A stretch of DNA of 64,000 nucleotides, from the NCBI RefSeq assembly GCF_014649335.1, contig NZ_BMSV01000007.1:230677-294676 (forward strand), in the 5' to 3' direction. Below, piece after piece: positions 33,422-42,280 of this stretch. The stretch is from Streptomyces roseolilacinus (GTDB lineage Bacteria; Actinomycetota; Actinomycetes; Streptomycetales; Streptomycetaceae). The position numbers and the translations under genes are program-made. The notes beneath the pieces were generated by a model. That model was given only the letters and a program-made list of their open reading frames with translations. It had not been told where the DNA came from and did not search any database. How positions within the stretch are numbered: position 1 is the stretch's first letter; each line of letters begins with the position of its first letter.

Positions 33422-34291
33422 TCACATGCGGGCCCCCGCGCCCGTCACGCGGACGCGCGGGTCGCCGGCGCGCAGCTCGACCGTCAGCTCCGCCGGGCGG
33501 CCCAGGTCCTCGCCCTGGTGCAGGGTGAGCAGGGACGCCTCCGGGACCAGGCCCAGGGCGCGGGCGTACGCGCCGAAGGCGGCCGCCGCGGCGCCCGTCG
33601 CCGGGTCCTCGACCACGCCGCCCACCGGGAACGGGTCCCGGACGTGGAAGACCGCCGCCGACTCCCGCCACACCAGCTGAACGGTCGTCAGGTCCAGGCG
33701 CAGCATCAGCGACCTCAGCCGCTCGAAGTCGTAGTCCAGGTCCGCCAGCCGCTCCCGCGAGGCCGCCGCCAGGACCAGGTGCCGGGCACCCGCGAAGGCG
33801 ATCCGCGGCGGCAGGGCCGGGTCCAGGTCGGCGGCCGGCCAGTCCAGCGCGGCCAGCGCCTCCGTCACGTCGCCGGCGGCGGCGTCCTCGACGTACGGGA
33901 CGACGCTGGTCAGCGTCGCGCGCAGCGTCCCGTCCCGCTCGGCCACCGACACCGGCACCTCACCGGCCCGCGTCGCGAACACCAGGTCGCCGGGCCCCGT
34001 CCGCTCGCCCAGCGCGACGGCCGCCGCGACCGTGGCGTGCCCGCAGAACGGCACCTCCGCGACCGGGCTGAAGTACCGCACGGTGAACGCCCGCCCCGGC
34101 TCGCCCAAGCCCTCGGGCGGCGGCGTCAGGAAGACGCTCTCGCTGTAGCCGAGCCGGGCGGCGACCGCCAGCATGCCCGCGTCGTCCAGGCCGGAGGCGT
34201 CCAGGACGACCCCGGCCGGGTTGCCGCCCGAGGGGTCGGCGGAGAACGCGGTGTAGTGCAGGACCTCGGGGGTCTCCTCGCTGCTCTTCAT
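33422..34291 (-). CDS. PhzF-family isomerase/epimerase-like protein
   Basis: Two-lobed diaminopimelate-epimerase fold. The signature Glu is in GYSESVFLTPP, and the FAGHAT-type loop appears here as VPFCGHATVAAAVAL with a Cys in place of the usual Ala. The second lobe has the DPATGAAAAAFGAYA motif. In phenazine producers PhzF isomerises trans-2,3-dihydro-3-hydroxyanthranilate, but there are no other phenazine genes here and most PhzF-like proteins have unknown roles. The start ATG 34291 is supported by its N terminus (EVLHYTAFSADPSGGNPAGVV). Confidence 0.87.
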   Translation of the reverse strand: MKSSEETPEVLHYTAFSADPSGGNPAGVVLDASGLDDAGMLAVAARLGYSESVFLTPPPEGLGEPGRAFTVRYFSPVAEVPFCGHATVAAAVALGERTGPGDLVFATRAGEVPVSVAERDGTLRATLTSVVPYVEDAAAGDVTEALAALDWPAADLDPALPPRIAFAGARHLVLAAASRERLADLDYDFERLRSLMLRLDLTTVQLVWRESAAVFHVRDPFPVGGVVEDPATGAAAAAFGAYARALGLVPEASLLTLHQGEDLGRPAELTVELRAGDPRVRVTGAGARM

Positions 34292-34354
34292 GGTCTTCGC
34301 AACCCCCGTGCCCCGGCCCCTTGTTCCCGGCGGGCGCCCCCGCCCGGCGGAGCG

Positions 34355-35107
34355 TCAGCCCCGGCCCAGGTAGGGCATCGCGGTCGCGGTCACCGTCACG
34401 AACGGGATGTTCGCCTCCGGCGGCAGCGACGCCATGTGGACCACCGTCCGCGCCACGTCCGCCACGTCCATCACCGGCTCCGGGGCGAGCGTGCCGTTCG
34501 CCTGGAGGATGCCCTCCTCCATGCGCCGCGTCATCTCCGTCGCCGCGTTGCCGACGTCGATCTGGCCGCAGGCGATACCGTACGGGCGCCCGTCCAGCGC
34601 CAGCGCCTTCGTCAGGCCGGTGACCGCGTGCTTGGTCGCGGTGTACGCCACCGAGTGCGGGCGCGGCACGTGCGCCGAGACGGAGCCGTTGTTGATGATC
34701 CGCCCGCCGCGCGGCGACTGCCCGCGCATCTGCCGGTACGCCGCCTGCGCGCACAGGAACGTCCCCGTCAGGTTCACGTCCACCACCTGCCGCCAGGTCG
34801 CGGGGTCCAGGTCCTCGACGGGCGTCCCGCCCCCGGCGAACGAGCCCGCGTTGTTGAACAGCAGGTCGACCCGGCCGAACCGGTCGCGGACCGCCGCGAA
34901 CAGCGCCGCCACCTCGGCCGGGGACGTGACGTCCGTCGGTACGCACAGGGCGCCGCCGCCCGCCAGCTCCGCCGTCCCCGCCAGCGCCTCCGGGCGCCGG
35001 CCGGCCAGGGCGAGCGACCAGCCCGCCTCCGCCAGCGCCACCGCCACGCTCCGGCCGATGCCCGAGCCGGCCCCGGTCACCACCGCGATCCTCCGCACAG
35101 CGTCCAT
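34355..35107 (-). CDS. Short-chain dehydrogenase/reductase (SDR)
   Basis: NAD(P)-dependent oxidoreductase of the classical SDR type. The cofactor motif is VVTGAGSGIGRSVA (about 9-22), NNAG follows in LLFNNAGSFAGG, and the catalytic Ser/Tyr/Lys are in INNGSVSAHVPRPHSVAYTA and TKHAVTG (Y-x-x-x-K). At 250 residues it has the standard length. The start is ATG 35107. It is downstream of and 63 bp away from the PhzF gene in the same direction order (SDR first), so the two may be one transcript. Substrate unknown. Confidence 0.9.
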   Translation of the reverse strand: MDAVRRIAVVTGAGSGIGRSVAVALAEAGWSLALAGRRPEALAGTAELAGGGALCVPTDVTSPAEVAALFAAVRDRFGRVDLLFNNAGSFAGGGTPVEDLDPATWRQVVDVNLTGTFLCAQAAYRQMRGQSPRGGRIINNGSVSAHVPRPHSVAYTATKHAVTGLTKALALDGRPYGIACGQIDVGNAATEMTRRMEEGILQANGTLAPEPVMDVADVARTVVHMASLPPEANIPFVTVTATAMPYLGRG

Positions 35108-35203
35108 GGGCGCGCAGCGTACGGGACGGTCCGGCACCCGGACCTCACGTGACCGCCATGTGGATGTCGTGCTCCGGCCAATCCCCGCCGGTGTACTCGG
35201 TCC

Positions 35204-36829
35204 ATGACGTCCGACATCACCGAACTCCGCGCAGCGGCCCGTCACTTCGGCAGACGGGGCTTCCTCGCCGGCACGGGCGCCGCCGCCGCGCTCGCCTTCG
35301 CCGTCGGCATCCCGGCCGCGGGCGCCGCCCAGGCCGCCGAACTCGACGGACGCCGGATCCCCGAGGACCCGTTCACGCTCGGCGTGGCCTCCGGCGACCC
35401 GCACCCCACGTCCGTCCTGCTGTGGACCCGCCTCGCGCCCCGCCCCTACGAGCCCGGCGGCGGCCTGCCCGCGGCGCGCGTCACCGTCCGGTGGGAACTC
35501 GCCCACGACGAGCGGTTCACCCGCGTCGTCCGGCGCGGACGCGCCACCGCCCACCCCGAGTTCGACCACACCGTCCGCGTCGAGGTGCCCCACCTCGAAC
35601 CGGGCCGCGTCTACCACTACCGCTTCCGCGCCGGCACCTGGACCAGCCCCGCCGGCCGCACCCGCACCGCCCCGCACCCGGGCGCCCGCCCGGCCGCGCT
35701 GCGCATCGCCGCCGTGTCCTGCCAGGCGTACCACGACGGGTACTTCACCGCCTACCGCCACCTCGCCGACGAGCCGGACCTGGCCGCCGTCGTCCACCTC
35801 GGCGACTACCTGTACGAGTACGCCGTCAACGCCACCGGCGGCGCCCGCGCCTACACCGACCGCCGCCTGCCCGCCCACTTCAACCGGGAGACGGTCACCC
35901 TGGAGGACTACCGGCTCCGGTACGCCCTCTACAAGACCGACCCGGACCTGCGGGCCGCCCACGCCGCGCACCCGTTCGTCGTCACCTGGGACGACCACGA
36001 GACGGAGAACAACTACGCCGGCGGCACCCCGGAGAACGACGTGCCGCCCGAGGAGTTCCTGCTGCGCCGCGCCGCCGCGTACCGCGCGTACTGGGAGAAC
36101 CAGCCGCTGCGCCCCGCCCAGCGGCCCACCGGCCCCCACATGCGGGTCCACCGCCGGCTGCGCTTCGGGCGGCTCGCCCAGTTCGACGTGCTCGACACCC
36201 GCCAGTACCGCTCCGACCAGGCGTACGGCGACGGCTGGCGCGTCCCCGGCCCGGAGTCGGAGGACCCGTCGCGCACCATGCTCGGCGCCGAGCAGGAACG
36301 CTGGCTGCTCGACGGCTGGCGGGCGTCGGACGCGCTGTGGAACGTCGTCCCGCAGCAGGTCGTCCTCGCCCGGCGGCGCAACGTCCCCGGCCCGGACTTC
36401 AAGCTCTCCATGGACGCCTGGGACGGCTACCCCGCCGCCCGCCGCCGCTTCCTCGACGGGGCGCAGGCGGCCGGCGTCGACAACCTGGTGGTCCTCACCG
36501 GCGACGTCCACGTCGGCTACGCCCTCGACCTGAAGGCCGACTTCGACGACCCCGCCTCGCGGACCGTCGGCACCGAACTCGTCGCCACCTCCGTCAGCAG
36601 CGGCAAGGACGGCGCCGACCGGCCCGCCAACTGGGGCGACCTGACCGCCGCCAACCCGCACCTGAAGTACTACAACGGGCGGCGCGGCTACCTCCGCGTC
36701 ACCTTCGACGAGCGGCAGGCCCGCGCCGACTACCGGACGGTGGCCGCGGTCACCACCCCCGGCGCGCCCGTCGGCACGGCCGCCTCCTTCGTCACCGAGG
36801 CGGGCGCGCCCGGGCTGCGCCCGGTGTAG
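35204..36829 (+). CDS. phoD: Secreted alkaline phosphatase D (PhoD family)
   Basis: Phosphodiesterase/monoesterase releasing phosphate outside the cell. A Tat signal with the twin-arginine motif RRGFLAG (17-23) and a hydrophobic stretch ends near AAQA. PhoD metal-site residues appear in order: AVSCQAYHDGYF (Cys and Tyr), VHLGDYLYEYA (Asp), TWDDHETENNYAGG (Asp and His) and VLTGDVHVGYALD (Asp and His). The length of 541 residues is typical. Such genes are usually under PhoP in Streptomyces, but I see no convincing PHO box in the 96 bp upstream. It converges with the oxidoreductase gene, with only 6 bp between the two stops. Confidence 0.92.
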   Translation: MTSDITELRAAARHFGRRGFLAGTGAAAALAFAVGIPAAGAAQAAELDGRRIPEDPFTLGVASGDPHPTSVLLWTRLAPRPYEPGGGLPAARVTVRWELAHDERFTRVVRRGRATAHPEFDHTVRVEVPHLEPGRVYHYRFRAGTWTSPAGRTRTAPHPGARPAALRIAAVSCQAYHDGYFTAYRHLADEPDLAAVVHLGDYLYEYAVNATGGARAYTDRRLPAHFNRETVTLEDYRLRYALYKTDPDLRAAHAAHPFVVTWDDHETENNYAGGTPENDVPPEEFLLRRAAAYRAYWENQPLRPAQRPTGPHMRVHRRLRFGRLAQFDVLDTRQYRSDQAYGDGWRVPGPESEDPSRTMLGAEQERWLLDGWRASDALWNVVPQQVVLARRRNVPGPDFKLSMDAWDGYPAARRRFLDGAQAAGVDNLVVLTGDVHVGYALDLKADFDDPASRTVGTELVATSVSSGKDGADRPANWGDLTAANPHLKYYNGRRGYLRVTFDERQARADYRTVAAVTTPGAPVGTAASFVTEAGAPGLRPV

Positions 36830-36835
36830 GCGCGG

Positions 36836-37822
36836 CTACTCGCCGGGGTAGCGGACGCCGATGCGGTCCCGGACCGCGTCGAGCGTCCGCATCACGGCGA
36901 GCGTGCCGTCGAGCGGCACCAGCGGCGACTCCTTCTCACCGGCCCGCAGGCAGCGCATCACCTCCGCCGCCTCGTACTGGTAGCTGTCCCGGCGGCCCTC
37001 CACCCGGAACTCCTCCGGGTCCCGGCCCTCCCGGTACAGCGTGAACCCCTCCGGGAAGAAGAAGCCGCGCGGCAGCTCGATGCGGCCCGCCGTCCCCGTC
37101 ACCGTCGCGGTCAGCGGGGTGTCCGCCACGACCGAGCAGGACAGCAGCGCCTGAGCCCCGGAGTCCCAGCCGAGCAGCACGCCCGTGTTCAGGTCGACGC
37201 CCTCCGGCGACAGCAGCGCGTCGGCCCGCACCCGGTCCGGCTCGCCGAGCAGCAGCTGCGCGAACGCCACCGGGTACACGCCGAGGTCCAGCAGCGCCCC
37301 GCCGCCCGCGGCCGGGTCCCGCAGCCGGTGCCCCGGGTCGTCGGAGGCGACCAGGCCGAAGTCCGCGTGGATCGTGCGGACCTCGCCTATCGCCCCGTCC
37401 CGCACCACCTCCACCAGCCGCCGCACGACCGGGTTGCAGTACATCCACATGGCCTCCATCAGGAACGTCCCGCGCTCCCGGGCCAGGTCCACCAGCTCCC
37501 CGGCCTCCCGCGCGTTCAGCGTGAACGGCTTCTCGCACAGCACGGCCCGGCCCGCCTCCAGGCACAGCCCGGCCGCCGCCCGGTGCGCGGCGTGCGGGGT
37601 CGCCACGTACACCACGTCGACCCCGTCGTCGGCGGCCAGCTCCGCCCACGTCCCGTACGCGCGCGGGATCCCGAACCGCTCCGCGAACGCCTCCGCCGAG
37701 GCCGCCGACCGCGACGCCACGGCCACCACCTCGGCGTCGTCCGGCATCTCCAGCAGGTCCCGCGTGAACGACGCGGCGATCCCGCCCGTCGCCAGCACAC
37801 CCCAGCGCACCTTCCGCCCCAT
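36836..37822 (-). CDS. Gfo/Idh/MocA-family oxidoreductase
   Basis: NAD(P)-dependent sugar or inositol-type dehydrogenase. The Rossmann domain opens with RWGVLATGGIAASFTRDLLE, the family EKP motif is in VLCEKPFTLNAREAGEL, and the C-terminal beta-sheet domain has GALLDLGVYPVAFAQLL with the catalytic Asp/His region around ADFGLVASDDPGHRLRDP. The length of 328 residues is typical. The ATG at 37822 has AAGGGG upstream; an AT-rich patch with TTGATGTTTAAA just before it may hold the promoter. It is divergent from the Bcr/CflA exporter. Substrate unknown. Confidence 0.9.
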   Translation of the reverse strand: MGRKVRWGVLATGGIAASFTRDLLEMPDDAEVVAVASRSAASAEAFAERFGIPRAYGTWAELAADDGVDVVYVATPHAAHRAAAGLCLEAGRAVLCEKPFTLNAREAGELVDLARERGTFLMEAMWMYCNPVVRRLVEVVRDGAIGEVRTIHADFGLVASDDPGHRLRDPAAGGGALLDLGVYPVAFAQLLLGEPDRVRADALLSPEGVDLNTGVLLGWDSGAQALLSCSVVADTPLTATVTGTAGRIELPRGFFFPEGFTLYREGRDPEEFRVEGRRDSYQYEAAEVMRCLRAGEKESPLVPLDGTLAVMRTLDAVRDRIGVRYPGE

Positions 37823-37903
37823 GCCCGGCCCCTTTCGATTGATGTTTAAACCACCCGGATCGAGCTGAGAGCATAGGGGGCGCCACCCAGGACAGGAGAT
37901 GAG

Positions 37904-39232
37904 ATGCCGGAGACCGGCCCGAGCACCCAGGGACAGACCGCCCACGGACCGATACCGACCCCCCGCACCGAGACCCCGGCCGCCCCGCCGCCCACGACCG
38001 CGCACCGCGCGGCCGGCCTCCTCGTCACCCTCGTCCTCGGCGGGCTGACGGCGCTGCCGCCGCTCTCCATGGACATGTACCTCCCGGCCCTCCCGGAGGT
38101 CACCGAGTCCCTGCGGTCACCGGCCGCGACCGTCCAGCTCACCCTCACCGCCTGCCTCGCCGGCATGGCGCTCGGCCAGCTCGTCGTCGGGCCGATGAGC
38201 GACAAGTGGGGGCGCCGCCGCCCCCTCCTCGTCGGCATGGTCGTGTACGTCCTCGCCACCGCCGCCTGCGCGTTCGCGCCGAACGTCGCACTGCTCATCG
38301 CGTTCCGGCTGCTCCAGGGCCTCGCGGGCGCGGCGGGCATCGTCATCGCCCGCGCCGTCGTCCGCGACCTGTACGACGGCGTGGAGATGGCCCGGTTCTT
38401 CTCCACCCTCATGCTGATCTCCGGCGTCGCCCCCGTCATCGCCCCGCTCATCGGCGGGCAGATCCTGCGGATCACCGACTGGCGGGGCGTCTTCCACGTC
38501 CTCACCGTGATCGGCGTACTGCTCACCCTCGTCGTGTGGAAATGGCTCCACGAGACACTGCCGCCCGCCCGGCGGCACGACGGCGGCGTCGGCTCCGCCC
38601 TGCGCACCATGCGCGGACTGCTCGCCGACCGCGTGTTCACCGGCTACATGCTCTCCGGCGGCTTCGCCTTCGCCGCCCTCTTCGCCTACATCAGCGCCTC
38701 GCCGTTCGTGGTACAGGAGATCTACGGAGCGTCACCGCAGACGTTCAGCCTCCTCTTCGGGATCAACTCGATCGGCCTCGTCGCCGTCGGCCAGATCAAC
38801 GGCAAGCTGCTCGTCGGCCGCGTCAGCCTCGACAAGGCCCTCGCCACCGGCCTCACCGTGATCACCGTCGCCGCGGCCGCGCTGCTCCTGATGACCAGCG
38901 GCGTCTTCGGCGAAGTGGGCCTCGTCCCCGTCGCCGCCGGACTGTTCGTCCTCATGTCGGCGATGGGCCTCGCCATGCCGAACACCAACGCCCAGGCACT
39001 GATGCGCACCCCGCACGCCGCCGGCTCCGCCTCCGCGCTGCTGGGCACCTCCTCGTTCCTCGTCGGCGCGATCGCCTCGCCGCTCGTGGGCATCGCCGGG
39101 GAGCACACGGCCGTGCCCATGGCCGTCGTCCAGCTCGTGTGCGCGCTGACCGCCGTCGCCTGCTTCCTCGGACTGTGCCGCCCCTGGCAGCGGACCGGCA
39201 CCCCCGCCGGCCCGCCTACCATGGGCCGGTGA
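37904..39232 (+). CDS. Bcr/CflA-type multidrug exporter (MFS, 12 TM)
   Basis: Drug:proton antiporter of the DHA1 Bcr/CflA group. The N-terminal 35 residues are hydrophilic. TM1 has the signature LTALPPLSMDMYLPALPEV, motif A is GPMSDKWGRRRPLLVG, and GLAGAAGIVIARAVVRDLYDG is the conserved TM4-5 region of this subfamily. Twelve hydrophobic segments can be drawn. Substrate unknown; chloramphenicol, bicyclomycin or sulfonamide are precedents in the family only. Its stop overlaps the Rsm22 start as GTGA, tying an exporter to a ribosome-assembly gene. Confidence 0.9.
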   Translation: MPETGPSTQGQTAHGPIPTPRTETPAAPPPTTAHRAAGLLVTLVLGGLTALPPLSMDMYLPALPEVTESLRSPAATVQLTLTACLAGMALGQLVVGPMSDKWGRRRPLLVGMVVYVLATAACAFAPNVALLIAFRLLQGLAGAAGIVIARAVVRDLYDGVEMARFFSTLMLISGVAPVIAPLIGGQILRITDWRGVFHVLTVIGVLLTLVVWKWLHETLPPARRHDGGVGSALRTMRGLLADRVFTGYMLSGGFAFAALFAYISASPFVVQEIYGASPQTFSLLFGINSIGLVAVGQINGKLLVGRVSLDKALATGLTVITVAAAALLLMTSGVFGEVGLVPVAAGLFVLMSAMGLAMPNTNAQALMRTPHAAGSASALLGTSSFLVGAIASPLVGIAGEHTAVPMAVVQLVCALTAVACFLGLCRPWQRTGTPAGPPTMGR

Positions 39233-40221
39233 ACGCCACCCTCCCGACCCCGGAAGCCCTGCGCGCCGCCCTCGCCGGGCTGCTCGACGGGCTGCCGCCC
39301 ACCAAGGCGGCACAGGCCGTCGACCGGCTCATCGCCAACTACCGCGGCACCACCCCCACCGACACGCCCGTGCTGCGGGACCGCGCGGACGTCGCCGCGT
39401 ACGCCGCGTACCGCATGCCCGCCACGTTCGAGGCGGTACGGTCCGCGCTGGCCGCCCTGCGCGACGCCGCGCCCGCGTGGCGGCCCGCCACCCACACCGA
39501 CGTCGGCGGCGGCACCGGAGCGGCGAGCTGGGCGGTCGCCGAGGCGTGGGAGGAGGCGGGCGACGAGGCACCCCGCACCACCGTCCTCGACTGGGCCGAA
39601 CCCGCCCTCGCCCTCGGCCGGGAGCTGGCCGCCGCCTCCGGCGCACCCGGCCTGCGCGGCGCCGAGTGGCGGCGGGCCCGCATCGGCGGGGCACTGCGGC
39701 TCGACCCGGTGGACCTCGTCACCGTCTCGTACGTGCTGAAGGAACTCACCCCGGCCGACCGGGACGCGCTCGTCACCGAGGCAGCCCGCGCCGCCGCGGC
39801 CGTGCTGATCGTCGAACCCGGCACCCCCGACGGGTACGAGCGGATCATCGCCGCCCGCGACCGGCTGATCGGAGCCGGCCTGCGGATCGCCGCGCCCTGC
39901 CCGCACAGCGCCGCCTGCCCGATCGCGCCGGGCACCGACTGGTGCCACTTCTCGGCGCGGGTCAGCCGCTCCTCGCTGCACCGGCAGGTGAAGGGCGGCT
40001 CCCTCGCCTACGAGGACGAGAAGTTCGCGTACGTCGCGGCGGTCCGGTTCCCGGCGGAACCGGCCACCGCGCGCGTGACGCGCAGGCCGCAGATCCGCAA
40101 GGGACAGGTCCTGCTCGACCTGTGCACCGCGGAGGAGGGCCTGCGGCGCGACACGGTCACCAAACGGCACGGCGCCCTGTACAAGGAGGCCCGCGACATC
40201 GAGTGGGGAGCTGGTTTTTAA
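39229..40221 (+). CDS. Rsm22-family putative ribosomal small-subunit methyltransferase-like protein
   Basis: Related to mitochondrial Rsm22/METTL17, which helps small-subunit assembly. The SAM-type motif I is HTDVGGGTGAASWAVAEAWE. LVTVSYVLKEL follows. The Cys-rich element CPHSAACP, DWCHFSARVSRSSLHRQVKG and a later LLDLCTAEEGLRRD supply four cysteines, which in this family bind an iron-sulfur cluster. DEKFAYVAAVR is the conserved strand after it. GTG 39229 overlaps the exporter stop. Function in bacteria is not established. It ends in a region of repeats described separately. Confidence 0.87.
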   Translation: MNATLPTPEALRAALAGLLDGLPPTKAAQAVDRLIANYRGTTPTDTPVLRDRADVAAYAAYRMPATFEAVRSALAALRDAAPAWRPATHTDVGGGTGAASWAVAEAWEEAGDEAPRTTVLDWAEPALALGRELAAASGAPGLRGAEWRRARIGGALRLDPVDLVTVSYVLKELTPADRDALVTEAARAAAAVLIVEPGTPDGYERIIAARDRLIGAGLRIAAPCPHSAACPIAPGTDWCHFSARVSRSSLHRQVKGGSLAYEDEKFAYVAAVRFPAEPATARVTRRPQIRKGQVLLDLCTAEEGLRRDTVTKRHGALYKEARDIEWGAGF

Positions 40222-40276
40222 GGCTCGTTCCGCCTCCCCCTTTTTTTGGGCTCGTTGCGCCTCCGGGGCGCTGGGA

Positions 40277-40353
40277 GCGGGTGTCGAGGCGGTGAACGTG
40301 CTCGGCCCCTCGTTCCTCGGGGCGCTGCGCGCGATCACCGCCTCGACACCCGC
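40277..40353. repeat. 19-bp perfect inverted repeat with 39-nt loop
   Basis: GCGGGTGTCGAGGCGGTGA (40277-40295) and its exact reverse complement (40335-40353) enclose a loop that can itself fold (CCCC...GGGG). It may be a terminator for the Rsm22 transcript or part of a mobile palindromic element. Confidence 0.85.
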
Positions 40354-40628
40354 GCGCCCCTTCGGCTCCACGAGCGGTACAGGGGGACACCCTCCCCCTC
40401 CCCGGCGATCCGACCCCGCACGAAGCCGTGGCCCCACCGGCAGGGCACCCGCGCTCCCTCGGCTCTGCGAGCGGCCCATGTGGGCGCCCACCCCCTCCCG
40501 GGCGCAGGTCGTGGCCGGAGTCGTGGGGAGTCTCGCGGTCCGGAGGGGGCGGGTCGCCCCTGCGTGCGGGGCGGGTCCGTCCCGGACCCGTACGGGGGGC
40601 CGTCGGGCCTCACCGGAAGGGGTCGAGA

Positions 40629-40651
40629 CGAGACGTATCGGTTCGTTCTCG
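40629..40651. promoter_or_regulatory. Putative operator/promoter of TetR gene
   Basis: CGAGACG and CGTTCTCG form an imperfect inverted repeat ending 16 bp before the TetR ATG. A TAGATT hexamer at 40656 could be the -10 box, which would make the message nearly leaderless and autorepressed. Confidence 0.4.
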
Positions 40652-40667
40652 CTGGTAGATTGCCCCC

Positions 40668-41288
40668 ATGCCCGAACCCCAGGCGGCGTCCCCGCGGACG
40701 CCCGACGCCACGCGCCGCAGCGAGCGCTCCCGCCGTGCCATCTTCGACGCCGCCCTCGCCCTGGTCGGCGAGGCGGGCTACGCCCGGACCACGATCGAGG
40801 GCATCGCCGCCCGGGCCGGCGTCGGGAAGCAGACCATCTACCGCTGGTGGCCGTCGAAGGCCGCCGTCCTCCTCGACGCCTTCCTCGACCTGGCCGGCCA
40901 GGCCGGCGAGGAGGGGGCGGGCGGACTGCCCGACACCGGGGACCTGGCCGCCGACCTGAAGCTCGTGCTGCGCGCCACCGTCGACGAGCTCAACGACCCC
41001 CGCTTCGACGTCCCCACCCGCGCCCTCACCGCCGAGGGCGTCGTCGACCCCGACCTCGGCGCCCGGTTCGTCGAGCGGCTCCTCGAACCCCAGCTCCAGC
41101 TGTACGTGGAACGGCTCACCGCCGCGCAGGAGGCCGGCCACGTGCGCCCCGGCGTCGACCCGCGCATCGCCCTGGAACTGTTCGTCGGCCCGCTCACCCA
41201 CCGCTGGCTGCTGCGCACCCGCCCGCTCACCCACGCCTACGCCGACGAGCTCGTCGAGTACGCCCTCCACGGCATCGCCCCCCGCTGA
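40668..41288 (+). CDS. TetR-family transcriptional regulator
   Basis: The DNA-binding domain is typical: RRAIFDAALALVGEAGYART, then TIEGIAARAGVGKQTIYRWW and PSKAAVLLDAF (about 20-72). The C-terminal domain (75-206) reads like the TetR_C type with LTAEGVVDPDLGARFVERLL and FVGPLTHRWLLRTRPL. Its ligand is unknown. No divergent or downstream gene is an obvious target: the next gene is a primase-like protein 200 bp away. The regulator may act on itself and on distant genes. The ATG at 40668 has no strong ribosome site, consistent with leaderless translation. Confidence 0.87.
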   Translation: MPEPQAASPRTPDATRRSERSRRAIFDAALALVGEAGYARTTIEGIAARAGVGKQTIYRWWPSKAAVLLDAFLDLAGQAGEEGAGGLPDTGDLAADLKLVLRATVDELNDPRFDVPTRALTAEGVVDPDLGARFVERLLEPQLQLYVERLTAAQEAGHVRPGVDPRIALELFVGPLTHRWLLRTRPLTHAYADELVEYALHGIAPR

Positions 41289-41488
41289 GCCCGGCGCGTG
41301 GACCTCCTCACGGTGAACGAGAAGCGAACGGAGGGCATACCCGGGCGAAATCCGGCAACTCGACTCGCTCGGCGGTCCTTCCGGTCACGACGGCCCTCCC
41401 GGGGTTGAGCAGTCGTGTTACCTGCGGCGCGGGATGGTGCGACCATGGCAGGGACCACAGGGGCTCGTATTCAGGTGTGAGGGGATAG

Positions 41489-42238
41489 ATGGGCGACGGC
41501 ATCGGCCGCTACCGCGGCACGGAGAGCAAACTCGCGCAGTGGCTGCGCCGCCGCCCGAGGCAGTCCGCCGCCGACACCCCGAGCCGGGAGGAACTGCTCC
41601 TGGCCACGGCCGCCGCGGGACTGCCGCTCGCCCCCGCCGCGTATCCGGTCGGCTACCGCTGCTCCTGCGACCGCATCGGCTGTCCCACCCCCGCCCGCCA
41701 TCCCGTCTCCTTCGCCTGGCAGACGCAGTGCGCCACCGATCCGGCGCAGATCGAGCGGTGGGCGCACAGCCAGCCGCAGGCCAACTTCATCACCGCGACC
41801 GGCATGGTCCACGACGTCCTGGACGTTCCGTTGGAGGCCGGTCGCGCCGCGTTGGAGCGGCTGCTCGCCGAGGGCGTCGAGGTGGGCCCGGTCGCGGAGG
41901 CGGGGGGCGCGCTGGGCGGGGGCCGCGCGCTGTTCTTCACGGCCACGCGCGGCACGCCCGAGGACGAGGACGAGTGGTGGCCGTGCGAGCTGGACTGCCA
42001 CCCCGAGACGATGGACGAGCACCCGGGCCTGCGCTGGCACTGCCGGGGCAGCTACGTCCTCGTACCGCCGGCGCGGCTGCCCGGCGACCACGCGGTGGAG
42101 TGGGTACGGGGCCCCGAGCACCCGCTGCCGGACCCGCTGACCCTGCTGGAGACGCTCACCGACGCCTGCGCCCGCCACGCCGAGCAGTACGACGACGAGC
42201 ACGGCCACCACGCGGTGGCGTGGCCGCTGACCCGCTGA
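41489..42238 (+). CDS. Primase/polymerase-like (prim-pol) domain protein, streptomycete type
   Basis: Usually annotated as bifunctional DNA primase/polymerase. The N terminus GRYRGTESKLAQWLRRRP is followed by a cysteine group CSCDRIGCPTPARHP (about 58-72) and SFAWQTQCATDPAQIERWA, which matches the opening of prim-pol domains. However, the Asp-x-Asp catalytic pair expected after ITATG is not evident: the sequence reads VHDVLDVPLEAGRAALERLL. The protein may therefore be a non-catalytic relative. A second conserved block is EDEDEWWPCELDCHPETMDE. No replication or plasmid genes are nearby. ATG 41489 has GAGGGG at good distance. Confidence 0.7.
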   Translation: MGDGIGRYRGTESKLAQWLRRRPRQSAADTPSREELLLATAAAGLPLAPAAYPVGYRCSCDRIGCPTPARHPVSFAWQTQCATDPAQIERWAHSQPQANFITATGMVHDVLDVPLEAGRAALERLLAEGVEVGPVAEAGGALGGGRALFFTATRGTPEDEDEWWPCELDCHPETMDEHPGLRWHCRGSYVLVPPARLPGDHAVEWVRGPEHPLPDPLTLLETLTDACARHAEQYDDEHGHHAVAWPLTR

Positions 42239-42280
42239 CCCGCCGGGACGGGGAACGTCCGGGCCGCCGGCGTGCCGGGG

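Larger units (their letters stand above)
40222..40667. other. Repeat-rich intergenic region (446 bp), no gene seen
   Basis: This gap holds two 18-nt near copies of GGCTCGTTCCGCCTCC at about 40222 and 40249 split by a C5-T7 tract, a 19-bp inverted repeat (separate entry), and two copies of a CGGCTCYRCGAGCGG module about 90 bp apart (near 40373 and 40463), each followed by a pyrimidine-rich CACCC(A)CCCCCTCC stretch. It looks like a nest of palindromic repeats plus the promoter of the TetR gene. I find no credible reading frame or RNA gene. Confidence 0.6.

Noticed and set aside
33422..34291. Phenazine biosynthesis
   Set aside because: Two PhzF-like genes occur, but no PhzA, PhzB, PhzD, PhzE or PhzG homologue is in the window.
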